A stretch of DNA of 64,000 bases from AC-32 sp963766375 (GTDB lineage Bacteria > Actinomycetota > Thermoleophilia > Gaiellales > Gaiellaceae): contig CAVXZG010000006.1 of assembly GCA_963766375.1 (NCBI GenBank), forward strand, positions 248,001 through 312,000, given 5' to 3'. The notes below the pieces were generated by a model. It searched no databases. It was given only the letters and a program-made list of their open reading frames with translations, and had not been told where the DNA came from. The position numbers were made by a program, and so were the translations under genes. Below are positions 26,314 through 35,018 of this stretch, piece by piece. Positions within the stretch are counted from its first letter, which is position 1. Each line of letters begins with the position of its first letter.

Positions 26314-26795
26314 GCTTCGTACCTCAATTCAGTCTCCCCGACGCGGACGACGTCGCCCGCGGTCATCCGCTTCGGCCGGGTCAGGCGGATGCCGTTGAGG
26401 TAGGTGCCGTTGGTCGAGCCGACGTCTTCGAGCCACACCCCGTCGCGCCGCGGCTCGATGCGTGCGTGCTCGGTCGAGGCGTACTCGTCCCGGCCGAGAT
26501 CGACGTCGTTCCGGGATCCGCGGCCGAGCAGCAGCGCAGAGGAGTCGAGCGTGAGCTCGTCGCCTTCCTCCAGAGCGGGGCTCTTGACCACCACGAGGCG
26601 GCCCGCATCGAACTGCGGCTGCTCGCTGACCAGGCCGGGCACCGATCCGGGCGCGAGCACGAAGCTCTCCTGCGGCAGGCTCACGTCGCGCGCCGCAGAG
26701 CGCACGATTCTCCAGATGAACAGGTAGAGCAGGACGAGAAACAGGATCTTCAGGACGAGCAGGGCCTCTTCGACGGCGATCGAGGCGACCGTCAC
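26310..26795 (-). CDS. fhaB: Membrane-anchored FHA-domain protein FhaB
   Basis: 161 aa. N-terminal transmembrane helix (LLVLKILFLVLLYLFIW), then a C-terminal FHA domain with LLLGRGSRNDVDLG, YASTEHARIEP and DVGSTNGTYLNGIRL, the phosphothreonine-binding residues. In Mycobacterium the homologue FhaB/FipA recruits phosphorylated partners to the division site. GTG start overlaps the fhaA stop (GTGA). Confidence 0.92.
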   Translation of the reverse strand: MTVASIAVEEALLVLKILFLVLLYLFIWRIVRSAARDVSLPQESFVLAPGSVPGLVSEQPQFDAGRLVVVKSPALEEGDELTLDSSALLLGRGSRNDVDLGRDEYASTEHARIEPRRDGVWLEDVGSTNGTYLNGIRLTRPKRMTAGDVVRVGETELRYEA

Positions 26796-27565
26796 GACTC
26801 CGGCTCCGTGTCCCGCCGGAAGACGAGCTCGGTCGACCCGAGCGTGATCCGATCGCCCTGTCGCAGCTTCGCGCGCTTCTGGCGGCGTCCGTTCACCTCC
26901 ATCCCGTTGGTCGAGCCGAGGTCGATCGCCCAGTAGGCGGCGCCCTCCTGTCGCACCTCCGCGTGCTTCCGCGAGACATTGGGGTCGGCCAGCGAGATGT
27001 CGCAATCCTTCGAGCGCCCGATCGTGACCTGGCCCTTGTCGATCTCGTGCTTCGTCCCGTTGACGGTCAGGCTGACGATCTCTCGGTCGAGCCCGAGGTC
27101 TTCGACCGAGACCGCCTCGGTCTCGACCGGCTTGCGGTAGACCATCGTCGCGCCGGGGGCGGCCTGAGCGGCCGGCTCTCCCGGTTGTGGCGCGGGCCCC
27201 TGCACCATCCGCGTGGCGATCCCGAACTCGCCCATCTCGAGGTCGTCATCGGTCTCGAGCTTCACCTGCGGCGGCGAGAGCAGCTCGTAGCGCTCGCGAC
27301 GCGCGTTCTCGGCGATGTACTCCTGCAACTCGCTGCACAGGGATTCTTCGTAGCTCGCGAACTGCTCGCGGTCGGCCGGGGCGAGGTAGACGGTGTACTC
27401 GTTCGGCGCGTACACGCGCGAGACGGAGATGACGCGGTGGTCCTCCATCTCCTTGACGAGCTTGCGCGCGAGCTCGACCGGCTGCACGTGCGTGCGAAAG
27501 GCACGACCGAAGACACCCTCGAAAAGGCCTTCGATCTTGTGCTCGATGTTCCTGAGGACGCTCAT
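26792..27565 (-). CDS. fhaA: FHA-domain protein FhaA with DUF3662 N-terminus
   Basis: 257 aa. The N-terminal 120 residues (MSVLRNIEHKIEGLFEGVFG, VQPVELARKLVKEMEDHR, YAPNEYTVYLAPADREQF) are the FhaA-specific DUF3662 domain; the C-terminal FHA domain has VTIGRSKDCDISL, NVSRKHAEVR and DLGSTNGMEVNGRR. The mycobacterial homologue binds phosphorylated MviN and PBPs. First gene of fhaA-fhaB-pstP-ftsW-pbpA-pknB-ddl; every junction is an overlap or a short gap. ATG 27565 is the conserved start; further upstream frame is not protein-like. Confidence 0.93.
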   Translation of the reverse strand: MSVLRNIEHKIEGLFEGVFGRAFRTHVQPVELARKLVKEMEDHRVISVSRVYAPNEYTVYLAPADREQFASYEESLCSELQEYIAENARRERYELLSPPQVKLETDDDLEMGEFGIATRMVQGPAPQPGEPAAQAAPGATMVYRKPVETEAVSVEDLGLDREIVSLTVNGTKHEIDKGQVTIGRSKDCDISLADPNVSRKHAEVRQEGAAYWAIDLGSTNGMEVNGRRQKRAKLRQGDRITLGSTELVFRRDTEPES

Positions 27566-27594
27566 GCCGGCAGGGTTATGCCCCGCTCCGAACT

Positions 27595-29202
27595 CTAACC
27601 CCGGGGTCTGAGGGCCAGGACGGAGCAAGTGGCCCACGCTGCGAGCACGAGCGGGGCTGCGGCGACGGTTGGGGCCGGGAGCAGCGTGACGGCGATCAGC
27701 CCGGCGCCGAGGCCGGCAATCGCCCAGAGGCCGCGCTCTCGCGCGAAGGGGAGCACGACGGCGGCAACGGCGAGCGCGGCCGCCTCCAGCAGCAGCACCG
27801 GGTGTGCAACGAGGCCATGCCAAAGCGCCACGGCTACGGCGAACGGGTCCTCACTGCCCGTGATCCCGAGCCCCTTGGGCGGAGCGGCACCGGTGAAGGG
27901 CAACGGTGCGTGGCGGAAACCCGCAACGACCGCGGCGAGCAGGACTGCGGCCCCGACCTGCATGGCTCGGCGAGGGTGGCTGCGCACGCTCTGCGCGGCC
28001 AGCGGCAATAGGCCGAGCGCCAGTACGGGGGCGAGCAACGGGCCGAGCGCCAGGAACAGGCCCTCCCGAGGAGCGCGCCAGGAAAGCGCGAGCCAGCCGC
28101 AGGCGAGGACCGCGTACACGAGCGCGAGCCCGGAGGAGACGTTCCCGAGCGGGAGGACCGGCACCGCCAACGCAAACGCGAGTCCGAGCCGGGGCCGGAT
28201 GAACGCGAGGCCGAAGGCGAGCAGCGCGAGGATGGGTGCGACCAGCGGCGGGTAGAAGGGCAGCGCGGCTGCGGTCCAGCCGGCGAAGATCCCGGCCGCG
28301 GCGGGCGCGGCCAGCCGGACCGGAAGTGCCAGCGAGATCGGCGGCAGCGTCGTGTTCGTCTTGCGCCGTCGGAGCCGCTCGGCAAACGCGTCGCGCACGT
28401 CGAGAGCGAGCCTTGCGGCGGGCGGCCGGGCGGCGGGATCGAGCGCCAGCATGCGGTCGACCAGCGTCGTCAGCTGCTTCGGCAGGTCGGGCCGAACCTG
28501 CGCGAGCGGCGCGGCGCCGCTCTCGATCCGCTGCGCCGTCTCCAGCAGCGAGCCGTTCCAGAACGGATGCCAGCCGGCCAGCGATTCCCAGAGCAGCGCG
28601 CCGACGGCCCAGATGTCCGCGGGCGGCCCGCCAGACTCTCCCCGCAACCGCTCGGGCGGGACGTAGGCGAGCGTTCCCGGTACGTCGCCGGTCGCGGTCA
28701 GCGATTCCTCCTCGGCGAGCTGGGCCAGTCCGAAGTCGAGCAGCCTGATCGAGAGCTCCTCGCCCTCGGCGACGAGCACGTTCGAGGGCTTGACGTCGCG
28801 GTGGACGATCCCGCGCGAGTGCGCGTGCGCGAGCGCCTCGAGAATCTGCGCCGCGGCCTCGACCGCAGCGGCGTCGTTCAGCTCGCCCGCTCGGAGCGCC
28901 TGACGCAGGGTCTGGCCGGGTACGTATTCGTAGGCGATGTAGACGTTGCGACTGTCGCGCTCGAGCCCGTAGGCGCGCAGACAGCGCTCGTGCCGCAAGC
29001 GCGCCGCCGCCAGTGCCTCCCGTTCGGCGCGGGTCGCGGCCTTGCCCTCGCGTGGGACGATCTTCAGCGCAACCTCGAGCCCCGTGCGCTCGTCGCGCGC
29101 GAGCCAGACCGAACCGGAGCCCCCGCTTCCGAGTGGCCGCAGGGGCCGATAGCGCTCTGCTACCAGCTCGCTCGGTGAGAGCGCTAGTGCCGCTTCCGCC
29201 AC
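27595..29202 (-). CDS. Ser/Thr protein kinase with polytopic membrane C-terminus
   Basis: 535 aa. Kinase domain about 15-280: LGSGGSGSVWLARDE, VALKIV, YIAYEYVPGQTLRQAL, IVHRDVKPSNVLV, LLDFGLAQLAE and GTLAYVPPERLRG. The rest (about 300-530) is seven or eight hydrophobic helices with short loops rather than a single anchor plus sensor domain, as in some actinobacterial kinases. GTG at 29202 starts VVAEAALALSPSELV; the frame upstream is non-coding in character. 29 bp before fhaA on the same strand, so it may be co-transcribed with the cell-wall operon. The ligand or signal is unknown. Confidence 0.88.
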   Translation of the reverse strand: MAEAALALSPSELVAERYRPLRPLGSGGSGSVWLARDERTGLEVALKIVPREGKAATRAEREALAAARLRHERCLRAYGLERDSRNVYIAYEYVPGQTLRQALRAGELNDAAAVEAAAQILEALAHAHSRGIVHRDVKPSNVLVAEGEELSIRLLDFGLAQLAEEESLTATGDVPGTLAYVPPERLRGESGGPPADIWAVGALLWESLAGWHPFWNGSLLETAQRIESGAAPLAQVRPDLPKQLTTLVDRMLALDPAARPPAARLALDVRDAFAERLRRRKTNTTLPPISLALPVRLAAPAAAGIFAGWTAAALPFYPPLVAPILALLAFGLAFIRPRLGLAFALAVPVLPLGNVSSGLALVYAVLACGWLALSWRAPREGLFLALGPLLAPVLALGLLPLAAQSVRSHPRRAMQVGAAVLLAAVVAGFRHAPLPFTGAAPPKGLGITGSEDPFAVAVALWHGLVAHPVLLLEAAALAVAAVVLPFARERGLWAIAGLGAGLIAVTLLPAPTVAAAPLVLAAWATCSVLALRPRG

Positions 29203-29289
29203 AACAACCGTGTTTTCGCGCTTCGGAGAAGACTCCTGCCCCGACCGGTGAACTAGGTAGAGTGGGCCGGATTTTTCCTGCAATTCCTC

Positions 29290-30453
29290 ATGACTGAACG
29301 CGACACAGACATCGATTTCGACTTCTTCGAGGAGGAGCCGCCGACCCAGGAGTCGTCGCGGACCGATCGCCTGATGCGCCGATCCGGCGGCGGCCCACAA
29401 GGACCTCAGCGTCCGCCGCGCGCGCCGGCGAACCTGACACCGCTCCTCCGCCTGGTCGGCCTGATCGCTTTCGCGATCCTGATCATCGTCCTCCTCGTCT
29501 TCTGGGTCCAGAGCTGCCGCGAGGCCGGCAAGAACAAGACCTACAAGAGCTACATGACGAAGGTGTCCGAGGTCGCCGCCTCCTCGCAGCAGATCGGGCG
29601 CCAGCTGAGCACAACGCTGCTCGCGCAGGGGCTCAAGCAGTCGGCGGTCGAGCAACGCATCGCGGGCCTGGCGCGCCAGGAGCAGCTCAACGTCGATCGC
29701 TCACGCGAGATCACGCCACCCGGCACGCTGCGCGACGAGCACGACGCCCTGATCGAAGCGCTCCAGTTCCGCGTCAGTGGGCTGAACGGGCTGGCCAATG
29801 CGCTTGCGGCCACCGTCAGCACGAAGAACACCACCCGCGCCGCAGGCGTGCTCGCCTCGCAGATGCAGCGGTTTTTGACGAGCGACGTGATCTACGACGA
29901 CGAGTTCAGGGTCCCTTCCGTCGCCGAGCTCAAGCGACAGGGTGTGACCGGCACGAACGAGAGCGGCGGGCCGCTCGTGCCCGACTCGAACTTCCTCCAG
30001 AGCGCGGACTTCGTCACGACGACGTCGATGGTGAGCGTGCTGTCCAAGATCCGCGGCGGAGCGGTCACACCGACTCAGGGCGGCCTGCACGGGACGAACA
30101 TCGTCTCCGTGAAGGCGCTCCCCGAGGGAACGGAGCTGAGCACGTCGACGCAGACTCGGGTCATCGTCCGCACGAACCTTGCCTTCCAGGTGGCGATCGA
30201 GGACTCGGGCGACTCGCAGGAGACCGGCATTCCCGTCAAGCTGACGATCGTGCAGTCGGGCAGCGACCCGGTCGAAAAGACTGCGACGATCAACTTCATC
30301 AGCGCGGGCGAGACGAAGGTGATCACGTTCAAGAACTTCCCGGCGCCCAACTTCCAGACTCCCGCGGTGCTGAAGGTCGAGGTGCAGCCGGTGCCGGGCG
30401 AGACCAAGACGGACAACAACTCCGCCGACTACCCGATCATCTTCTCGGCCTAG
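29290..30453 (+). CDS. Single-pass membrane protein with CARDB-like C-terminal domain
   Basis: 387 aa. Acidic N-terminus (DTDIDFDFFEEEPP), basic/Pro linker, one transmembrane helix about 53-74 (RLVGLIAFAILIIVLLVFWV), a helical region (about 80-200) and a C-terminal beta domain (about 275-385) with VKLTIVQSGSDPVEKTATINF, resembling the CARDB adhesion fold. No specific family known to me. Divergent from the upstream kinase with an 87-bp gap containing TAGAGT at about 29257; followed 4 bp later by the DUF4446 gene, so probably one operon. Confidence 0.7.
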   Translation: MTERDTDIDFDFFEEEPPTQESSRTDRLMRRSGGGPQGPQRPPRAPANLTPLLRLVGLIAFAILIIVLLVFWVQSCREAGKNKTYKSYMTKVSEVAASSQQIGRQLSTTLLAQGLKQSAVEQRIAGLARQEQLNVDRSREITPPGTLRDEHDALIEALQFRVSGLNGLANALAATVSTKNTTRAAGVLASQMQRFLTSDVIYDDEFRVPSVAELKRQGVTGTNESGGPLVPDSNFLQSADFVTTTSMVSVLSKIRGGAVTPTQGGLHGTNIVSVKALPEGTELSTSTQTRVIVRTNLAFQVAIEDSGDSQETGIPVKLTIVQSGSDPVEKTATINFISAGETKVITFKNFPAPNFQTPAVLKVEVQPVPGETKTDNNSADYPIIFSA

Positions 30454-30457
30454 CGGC

Positions 30458-30940
30458 GTGAGCGTCTCGAGCGCGACCGCCGCCTGGATCGCGACCGGAG
30501 CAGCGGTCGTAGCCGGGCTGGCGCTCCTAGGAGCGCTCTGGGTCCTGTTCCGGGTGCGCGGGCTGCGCGCCGGGCAGGCCGTCTTGCTGGGCGACGGCAA
30601 GACCGACCTCGTCGATTTCGCCGTCTCGCTGCAGGGGCGGATCGACGACCTGCACCGGGCAGTCGACGAGATCGCAGCGGGCCTCGTGCGCGTCGACCGC
30701 CGCGTCGACCAGTCGGTCACGAACACCTCGATCGTCCGCTACGACGCCTACGAGGACACGGGCGGCCATCAGTCGGCGTCGCTGGCGGTGCTCGACTCGG
30801 GACGAAGCGGCGTGGTCGTCACGGCGATTCAGGGCCGCGACTACGCGCGGATCTACATGAAAGAGCTCGACCGTGGCCGCGCGTCGATTGCGCTCTCGCC
30901 CGAGGAAGCCGAGGCCGTCGAGAGAGCCATGTCTCGCTAA
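30458..30940 (+). CDS. DUF4446 family membrane protein
   Basis: 160 aa. N-terminal transmembrane helix (WIATGAAVVAGLALLGALWVLF), coiled-coil-like helix (about 45-85, LQGRIDDLHRAVDEIAAGLVRVDRRV), then the DUF4446 signature: TNTSIVRYDAYEDTGGHQSAS, LAVLDSGRSGVVVTAIQGRDYARIY and ALSPEEAEAVERA. Function unknown; often found beside chromosome-partition genes in Firmicutes, which is not the case here. GTG start. Confidence 0.85.
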   Translation: MSVSSATAAWIATGAAVVAGLALLGALWVLFRVRGLRAGQAVLLGDGKTDLVDFAVSLQGRIDDLHRAVDEIAAGLVRVDRRVDQSVTNTSIVRYDAYEDTGGHQSASLAVLDSGRSGVVVTAIQGRDYARIYMKELDRGRASIALSPEEAEAVERAMSR

Positions 30941-30943
30941 AGT
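30938..30943 (+). promoter_or_regulatory. Putative -10 of the HNH nuclease gene
   Basis: TAAAGT, 7 nt before the GTG at 30951; overlaps the stop codon of the DUF4446 gene. Confidence 0.45.
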
Positions 30944-30950
30944 TCCCGCG

Positions 30951-31481
30951 GTGCAGCAGGTTCTCGTTCTGAACGCGAGCTACGAACCGCTGAACGTGAC
31001 AACCGTTCGCCGTGCGCACGTGCTCGTGTTCAAGGGCAAGGCAGAGGTGATCGAGGAGCTGCAGCAGCCTCTGAGGTCGGCGACGGACACCTACCCCTGG
31101 CCGCACGTGATCCGGCTCGTGCAATACGTGCGGGTGCCGAGAACCCTGCAACGGAAGATCTCCCGCCGCGCACTTTTCGCTCGCGACGGCTGGCGCTGCA
31201 TGTACTGCGGCACGACGAGCGGCCGGCTCACCCTCGATCACGTGGTTCCGCGGAGTCGTGGAGGCGACTCGGTCTGGGAGAACGTCGTCACCTCCTGCGC
31301 GCCCTGCAACATGCGCAAGGGCAACCGCCTCCCGGACGAGATCGCGATGACGCTGCGCAAGCTGCCGCGTGCCCCCGCGCCCGTGCTCTTCATCCACCTC
31401 GCGACGCCGAGGATCCCGCACGGCTGGCAGCCGTATTTGAACGGCCTCGGCGACGCGGCGACCGCCACCGCCACCGGCTGA
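30951..31481 (+). CDS. HNH endonuclease
   Basis: 176 aa. The C-terminal half is a zinc-supported HNH module: CMYCG, LTLDHVVPRSRGGDSVWENVV (catalytic His) and CAPCNMRKGNR. The N-terminal half begins VQQVLVLNASYEPLNVTTVRRA, a conserved leader of this family of short, widespread bacterial HNH proteins. Not associated with a methylase, phage genes or an intron, so it looks like a chromosomal family member of unknown biological role. GTG 7 nt after TAAAGT is chosen as the start. Confidence 0.88.
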   Translation: MQQVLVLNASYEPLNVTTVRRAHVLVFKGKAEVIEELQQPLRSATDTYPWPHVIRLVQYVRVPRTLQRKISRRALFARDGWRCMYCGTTSGRLTLDHVVPRSRGGDSVWENVVTSCAPCNMRKGNRLPDEIAMTLRKLPRAPAPVLFIHLATPRIPHGWQPYLNGLGDAATATATG

Positions 31482-31537
31482 TGTGACACCCGGCCCTCCT
31501 GGCGGCGTACTCCCTGTACGCAAACCAGGAGGACACG

Positions 31538-32251
31538 ATGAAACTCGCTCGGATCGGAACTGTTGTCGCGCTGCTGGCCGCCGCCGTGGCGCTCGGGGCG
31601 GTGATCCGGCCGGGCTCTGCCCAGGGCACGGCCGAGCCGGCGCCGACCGGCGGCATCACCGTCAGCGGCACGGCGACCAGCCGCGCAGTGCCGGATCAGG
31701 CGACCTTCTCCTTCGGCGTCCAGACGGAGGGCGCCTCGGCGAAGGCCGCGCTGGACGCGAACAGCGCCAGGATGGCCCTGGTGATCGCTGCGCTGAAACG
31801 GGCAGGGATCGCCGAGAAGGACCTGCAGACGCAGGACGTCTCCGTGATGCCGCGCCAGAACGAGACGGGGCAGATCAGCGGCTACTACGCCAACAACTCG
31901 GTGCAGGCGCTCGTGCGCAAGCTCGCGGGTGCGGGAGCAGTGGTGGACGCAGCGGTCGGCGCGGGCGCCAATCAGAGCTCGGGCCCGTCGTTCGACCAGT
32001 CCGGGCGGGACGCGGTTTACCGCAGCGCGCTGCGGGCGGCGGTTGCCGATGCGCGCACGAAGGCCCAGGCGCTGGCGGCTGAGTCGAACGCCTCGCTCGG
32101 CCGGGTGACGCGGATCGTCGAGGGCTTCGCGGCGGAGCCGGTGCCCATGTACGACCGGGCCGTGGCACAGAGCGCCAAGGCGGAGACCCCGGTGGAGCCG
32201 GGCACGCAGGAGGTGCAGGCCACGGTGACGGTCACGTTCGAACTGAGCTAG
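31538..32251 (+). CDS. SIMPL-domain (DUF541) exported protein
   Basis: 237 aa. Signal peptide (ARIGTVVALLAAAVALGAVI, cleavage near GSAQG), then the SIMPL domain: ITVSGTATSRAVPDQATFSFGVQ, alternating beta/alpha with IAEKDLQTQDVSVMP, ALAAESNASLGRVTRIVEG and VTVTFELS. Homologues form large periplasmic/extracytoplasmic oligomers and have been linked to oxidative or antimicrobial stress. Strong AGGAGG ribosome binding site 7 nt before the ATG. Convergent overlap with the sulfurtransferase stop. Confidence 0.9.
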   Translation: MKLARIGTVVALLAAAVALGAVIRPGSAQGTAEPAPTGGITVSGTATSRAVPDQATFSFGVQTEGASAKAALDANSARMALVIAALKRAGIAEKDLQTQDVSVMPRQNETGQISGYYANNSVQALVRKLAGAGAVVDAAVGAGANQSSGPSFDQSGRDAVYRSALRAAVADARTKAQALAAESNASLGRVTRIVEGFAAEPVPMYDRAVAQSAKAETPVEPGTQEVQATVTVTFELS

Positions 32252-32944
32252 CCGCGCTCGACGGGCAGGTCGCGTTGCTCCCACTCGCTCCACGAGCCGG
32301 GATAGAGCTTCGCGTCGTGCCCGGCGAGCGCGAGCCGGTGCAGGACGACACAGGCGGTGACCCCTGAGCCGCAGTAGGCGACGAGCTCACCGCCTGGGAG
32401 CTCGGGCAGCGACGCGTTCCACGGCGCGTTGACGCGCTCCGGGCACGCGGCCCGGAACCCGGTCGATCGGGTTCGGCTCGCCGCGGAACCGAGCAGGCTG
32501 GCGCGCGTCGATGACGACGAGCTCCTCGAGCCGGGCCGCCAACTCGTCGGCCTCGATCGTGTCGTCGCTGCGGGGCCGCGCCTCGAACGTTGCGGCCGCG
32601 ATCTCCTCGTCGCCCGCCCGCAGCGGGCCGAGCCAGCCGTCGAGGTCGAGCACGGCGCAGTCGTCATGGCCGAAGTGGCGCAGGAGCCACCAGAGCCGCT
32701 CCGCGCCGCCCATGTTCCCGTAGGCGATCACGAAGACCCCCGCTTCGATCCCGGCTCGCGAGGCGGCCCTGGCGAAAGATGCCGCGTCGGGCAGCGGGTG
32801 CCGGCCGCCTGGCCCCGGCGGGGCCGCCAGGTCCTCGTCGACGTCGAGGAACGACGCCCCGGGAATGTGGCCGGCGAGGTAGAGCTCCCGTCCGCGCCCG
32901 GGCTTGCCGAGCTCCCAGCGGCAATCGACGAACTGGTAGCGCAC
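32248..32944 (-). CDS. Thiosulfate/3-mercaptopyruvate sulfurtransferase, one frameshift
   Basis: Two rhodanese domains (about 232 codons total). N-terminal domain: FVDCRWELGKPGRG, YLAGHIPGASFLDVDEDL, AYGNMGGAERLWWLLRHFGH. After a +1 shift near 32440-32460 the C-terminal domain gives NAPWNASLPELPGG and the active-site loop AYCGSGVTACV with catalytic Cys, then LAGHDAKLYPGSWSEW. CGSGVTA is the mercaptopyruvate-type loop. GTG start 8 nt after TAGCGT. Sulfur-transfer role; could supply SUF or tRNA thiolation, but no link is visible. Confidence 0.88.
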
Positions 32945-32952
32945 GACCGCGA

Positions 32953-32958
32953 ACGCTA
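32953..32958 (-). promoter_or_regulatory. Putative -10 of the sulfurtransferase gene
   Basis: TAGCGT on the minus strand, 8 nt before the GTG start. Confidence 0.4.
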
Positions 32959-32982
32959 CTGATCGGGCAGCTTGTGGCTCGT

Positions 32983-33459
32983 CTAGACCGTGGCCGGCCG
33001 CGTGAAGCGTCCGCGGCTCTGGTCTCGAACGAGCTCGGCGAACTCCGGATGCTGGCGGCTCAGACTCCGGTAGCTCTGGTCGAAGAGCGCGAGCAGCCTC
33101 AGCGGCGTCTCGGCCACGATCGCGGCGGTCCGGCGGCCGGTCAGGAGCAGTCCGATCTCGCCGCAGAGCTCGCCCGGCCCGAGCGTCGCGACGACGTTGC
33201 CGTCCTGCTCGACCTGAGCCGTTCCCTCGAGGATCGCGAAGAGCTCGTACGCGAAATCGCCCTGGCTGACGACTCGCTCACCGGCCGGGACGGTGACCTC
33301 GTCGAACGCGTCGGCCAATGCAGCTCGCGCGGGCGGCGGAAGCGCTCGCGAGAGATCGGAGATCGAATCGACGAGCGTCCGGGTCGACCACGGCGCGACG
33401 CTACTGCGGCTCGCGGTCGGCGCGCTAGCACGGCAGCCACTCTGTAACCGGTCGTTCAC
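32983..33459 (-). CDS. Cyclic-nucleotide-binding domain protein
   Basis: 158 aa as read from GTG 33459. One cNMP-binding domain: VPAGERVVSQGDFAYELFAILEG, then the phosphate-binding cassette GELCGEIGLLLTGRRTAAIVAET. No DNA-binding helix-turn-helix follows, so it is a stand-alone sensor domain rather than a CRP regulator. The first about 25 residues are Ser/Arg-rich and look untranslated. A TAGCGT hexamer at 33398-33403 lies 6 nt before GTG 33391; if one extra G follows that GTG, the protein would start VSTRTLVDSISDLSRAL, which looks more natural. Function unknown. Confidence 0.75.
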   Translation of the reverse strand: MNDRLQSGCRASAPTASRSSVAPWSTRTLVDSISDLSRALPPPARAALADAFDEVTVPAGERVVSQGDFAYELFAILEGTAQVEQDGNVVATLGPGELCGEIGLLLTGRRTAAIVAETPLRLLALFDQSYRSLSRQHPEFAELVRDQSRGRFTRPATV

Positions 33460-33486
33460 CTCGCGGCCACATTGGTAGCCGGCGGG

Positions 33487-33630
33487 CTAGCCGAACGCGC
33501 TGCGGAAGACCGTCGGGCGCAGGGCGAGCGGACGCTTGCAGCGCCCGCACCAGCTCTCGCTCGAGCCCTTCTGCTCGGACCGTTCCTGCAGGAGCGGCTT
33601 CTCGCAGGTGCACTTCTCGGGGTTCTTCAT
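33487..33630 (-). CDS. 47-aa zinc-ribbon-like protein at the end of the nitrogen operon
   Basis: Starts MKNPEKCTCEKPLLQ and contains C-x-C near the N-terminus and C-x2-C (SWCGRCKRPL) 24 residues later, a four-Cys zinc-ribbon-like arrangement. The ATG overlaps the amt stop (ATGA), and the 3' end of amt provides a GAGGAGG ribosome binding site. Too short for the usual gene size cut-off. Function unknown; its coupling to amt suggests a role in nitrogen metabolism. Confidence 0.65.
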   Translation of the reverse strand: MKNPEKCTCEKPLLQERSEQKGSSESWCGRCKRPLALRPTVFRSAFG

Positions 33631-35018
33631 GCTGCCTCCTCCTCGATCGACTCTGCGGGTGGCGCCGGACGACGGTGGTGCGAGTGGCCGAGTAGATGGC
33701 CGTGCGCCTCCGTGCCGTAGCCGCCCGGGACCGGGATGTAGAACTCGGGGTAGCCCCACATGCCGTGCTCGGAGACGTCGAGGCCGGCGGTCTCGGTTTC
33801 CTCCTCGACGCGGATCCCCCAGAGGCGCTTCATCGTCCAGAGGCAGCCGAACGAGGCCGAGAAGGTGAAAGCGCCGACCGCGGCCAGCCCGAGCAGCTGG
33901 ATCCAGACCTGGTGCAGGGAGCCGGTGTAGAAGAAGCCGCCCTGGCCGGTATTGAGCGTCGAGGCGAGCGCCGGCACAGCGAACAGGCCGGTGGCGATCG
34001 TGCCCCAGACCCCGGAGACGCCGTGCACGGCGACGGCCCCGATCGGGTCGTCGATCCCGATCCGCTCGACCGCGAGTACGCCCACGACCGCGATCACGCC
34101 CGAGACCAGGCCGATCACGACCGCGGCCCACGGCGCGACGAAGCCCGACGCGGCGGTGACCGCGACCAGCGCCGCGAGCACGCCGTTCAGCATCATCGAG
34201 ATGTCGGGCTTGCGCAGCACGATCCACGCGGTGACCATGCCGCTGACCGCGCCGGCCGCCGCCGCGAGGTTCGTCGTCATCGCGACGTAGGCGAAGAAGC
34301 CGATCTTGTCGCCGGTGATCACGCCGAGCGTCGAGCCCGGGTTGAAGCCGAACCAGCCGAACCAGAGGATGATCGTGCCGAGGACGGCGTACGGGATGTT
34401 GTGGCCGGGGATCGCGTTGCCGCGCTTGCCGTCGAACTTGCCGATGCGCGGCCCGAGCAGGAGCGCTCCCGCGAGCGCGGCCAGCGCTCCCTGGTAGTGC
34501 ACGACCGTCGAGCCGGCGAAGTCCTGCATGCCGAGCCCGAAGAGCCAACCGCCGCCCCAGACCCAGTGCGAGGTCACCGAGTAGATGAGCGTGAAGAGCG
34601 CGCCGAAGACGAAGTAGACCCAGAGCTTCGCGCGCTCCGCCATCGCGCCCCAGACGATCGCGAGCGAGACTCCCGCGAAGACGACCTCGAAGAAATAGCC
34701 GGCGGCACCGGGCACGGTGGTGAAGAAGGAATAGGGCGCGGTGCCCACCGCCAGCAGCGAGTCGACCGAGGGCATGAAGCCGGTCGTCCCGATGAAGCGG
34801 TTGCCGTCGCCGAAGGCGATCCCGAAGCCGACCGCCCAGTAGACGAGCGAGCAGACGGCGAAGATGAGGACGTTCTTGCCCGCGATGTGTGCGGCATTCT
34901 TCATGCGCGTCAGCCCCGCCTCGAGGAAGGCGAAGCCCGCCTGCATGAACATCACGAGCACCGCCGCGACGACGACCCAGAGGGTGTTCGCGGCCAGGAG
35001 GAGGTCGCTGTTCTTCAC
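33627..35018 (-). CDS. amt: Ammonium transporter Amt
   Basis: 463 aa, eleven transmembrane helices. GFAFLEAGLTRMKNAAHI at the first helix, TSHWVWGGGWLFGLG and VHYQGALAALAGALLLG, GWFGFNPGSTLG, and AVAVHGVSGVWGTIATGLF with the twin-His pore residues (H in SHWVW, H in VHGVSG). C-terminal cytoplasmic tail with YGTEAHGHLLGHSHHRRP is His-rich. Start GTG 35018 follows the usual start three residues before LLLAANTLW; the in-frame reading-through into glnB is best explained by a one-base insertion in glnB (its TGA would overlap this GTG). Confidence 0.94.
   Translation of the reverse strand: MKNSDLLLAANTLWVVVAAVLVMFMQAGFAFLEAGLTRMKNAAHIAGKNVLIFAVCSLVYWAVGFGIAFGDGNRFIGTTGFMPSVDSLLAVGTAPYSFFTTVPGAAGYFFEVVFAGVSLAIVWGAMAERAKLWVYFVFGALFTLIYSVTSHWVWGGGWLFGLGMQDFAGSTVVHYQGALAALAGALLLGPRIGKFDGKRGNAIPGHNIPYAVLGTIILWFGWFGFNPGSTLGVITGDKIGFFAYVAMTTNLAAAAGAVSGMVTAWIVLRKPDISMMLNGVLAALVAVTAASGFVAPWAAVVIGLVSGVIAVVGVLAVERIGIDDPIGAVAVHGVSGVWGTIATGLFAVPALASTLNTGQGGFFYTGSLHQVWIQLLGLAAVGAFTFSASFGCLWTMKRLWGIRVEEETETAGLDVSEHGMWGYPEFYIPVPGGYGTEAHGHLLGHSHHRRPAPPAESIEEEAA

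Noticed and set aside
30951..31481. HNH nuclease as part of a restriction or homing element
   Set aside because: No methylase, intron boundaries, repeats or phage genes adjoin it; the N-terminal sequence is that of a common chromosomal HNH family.
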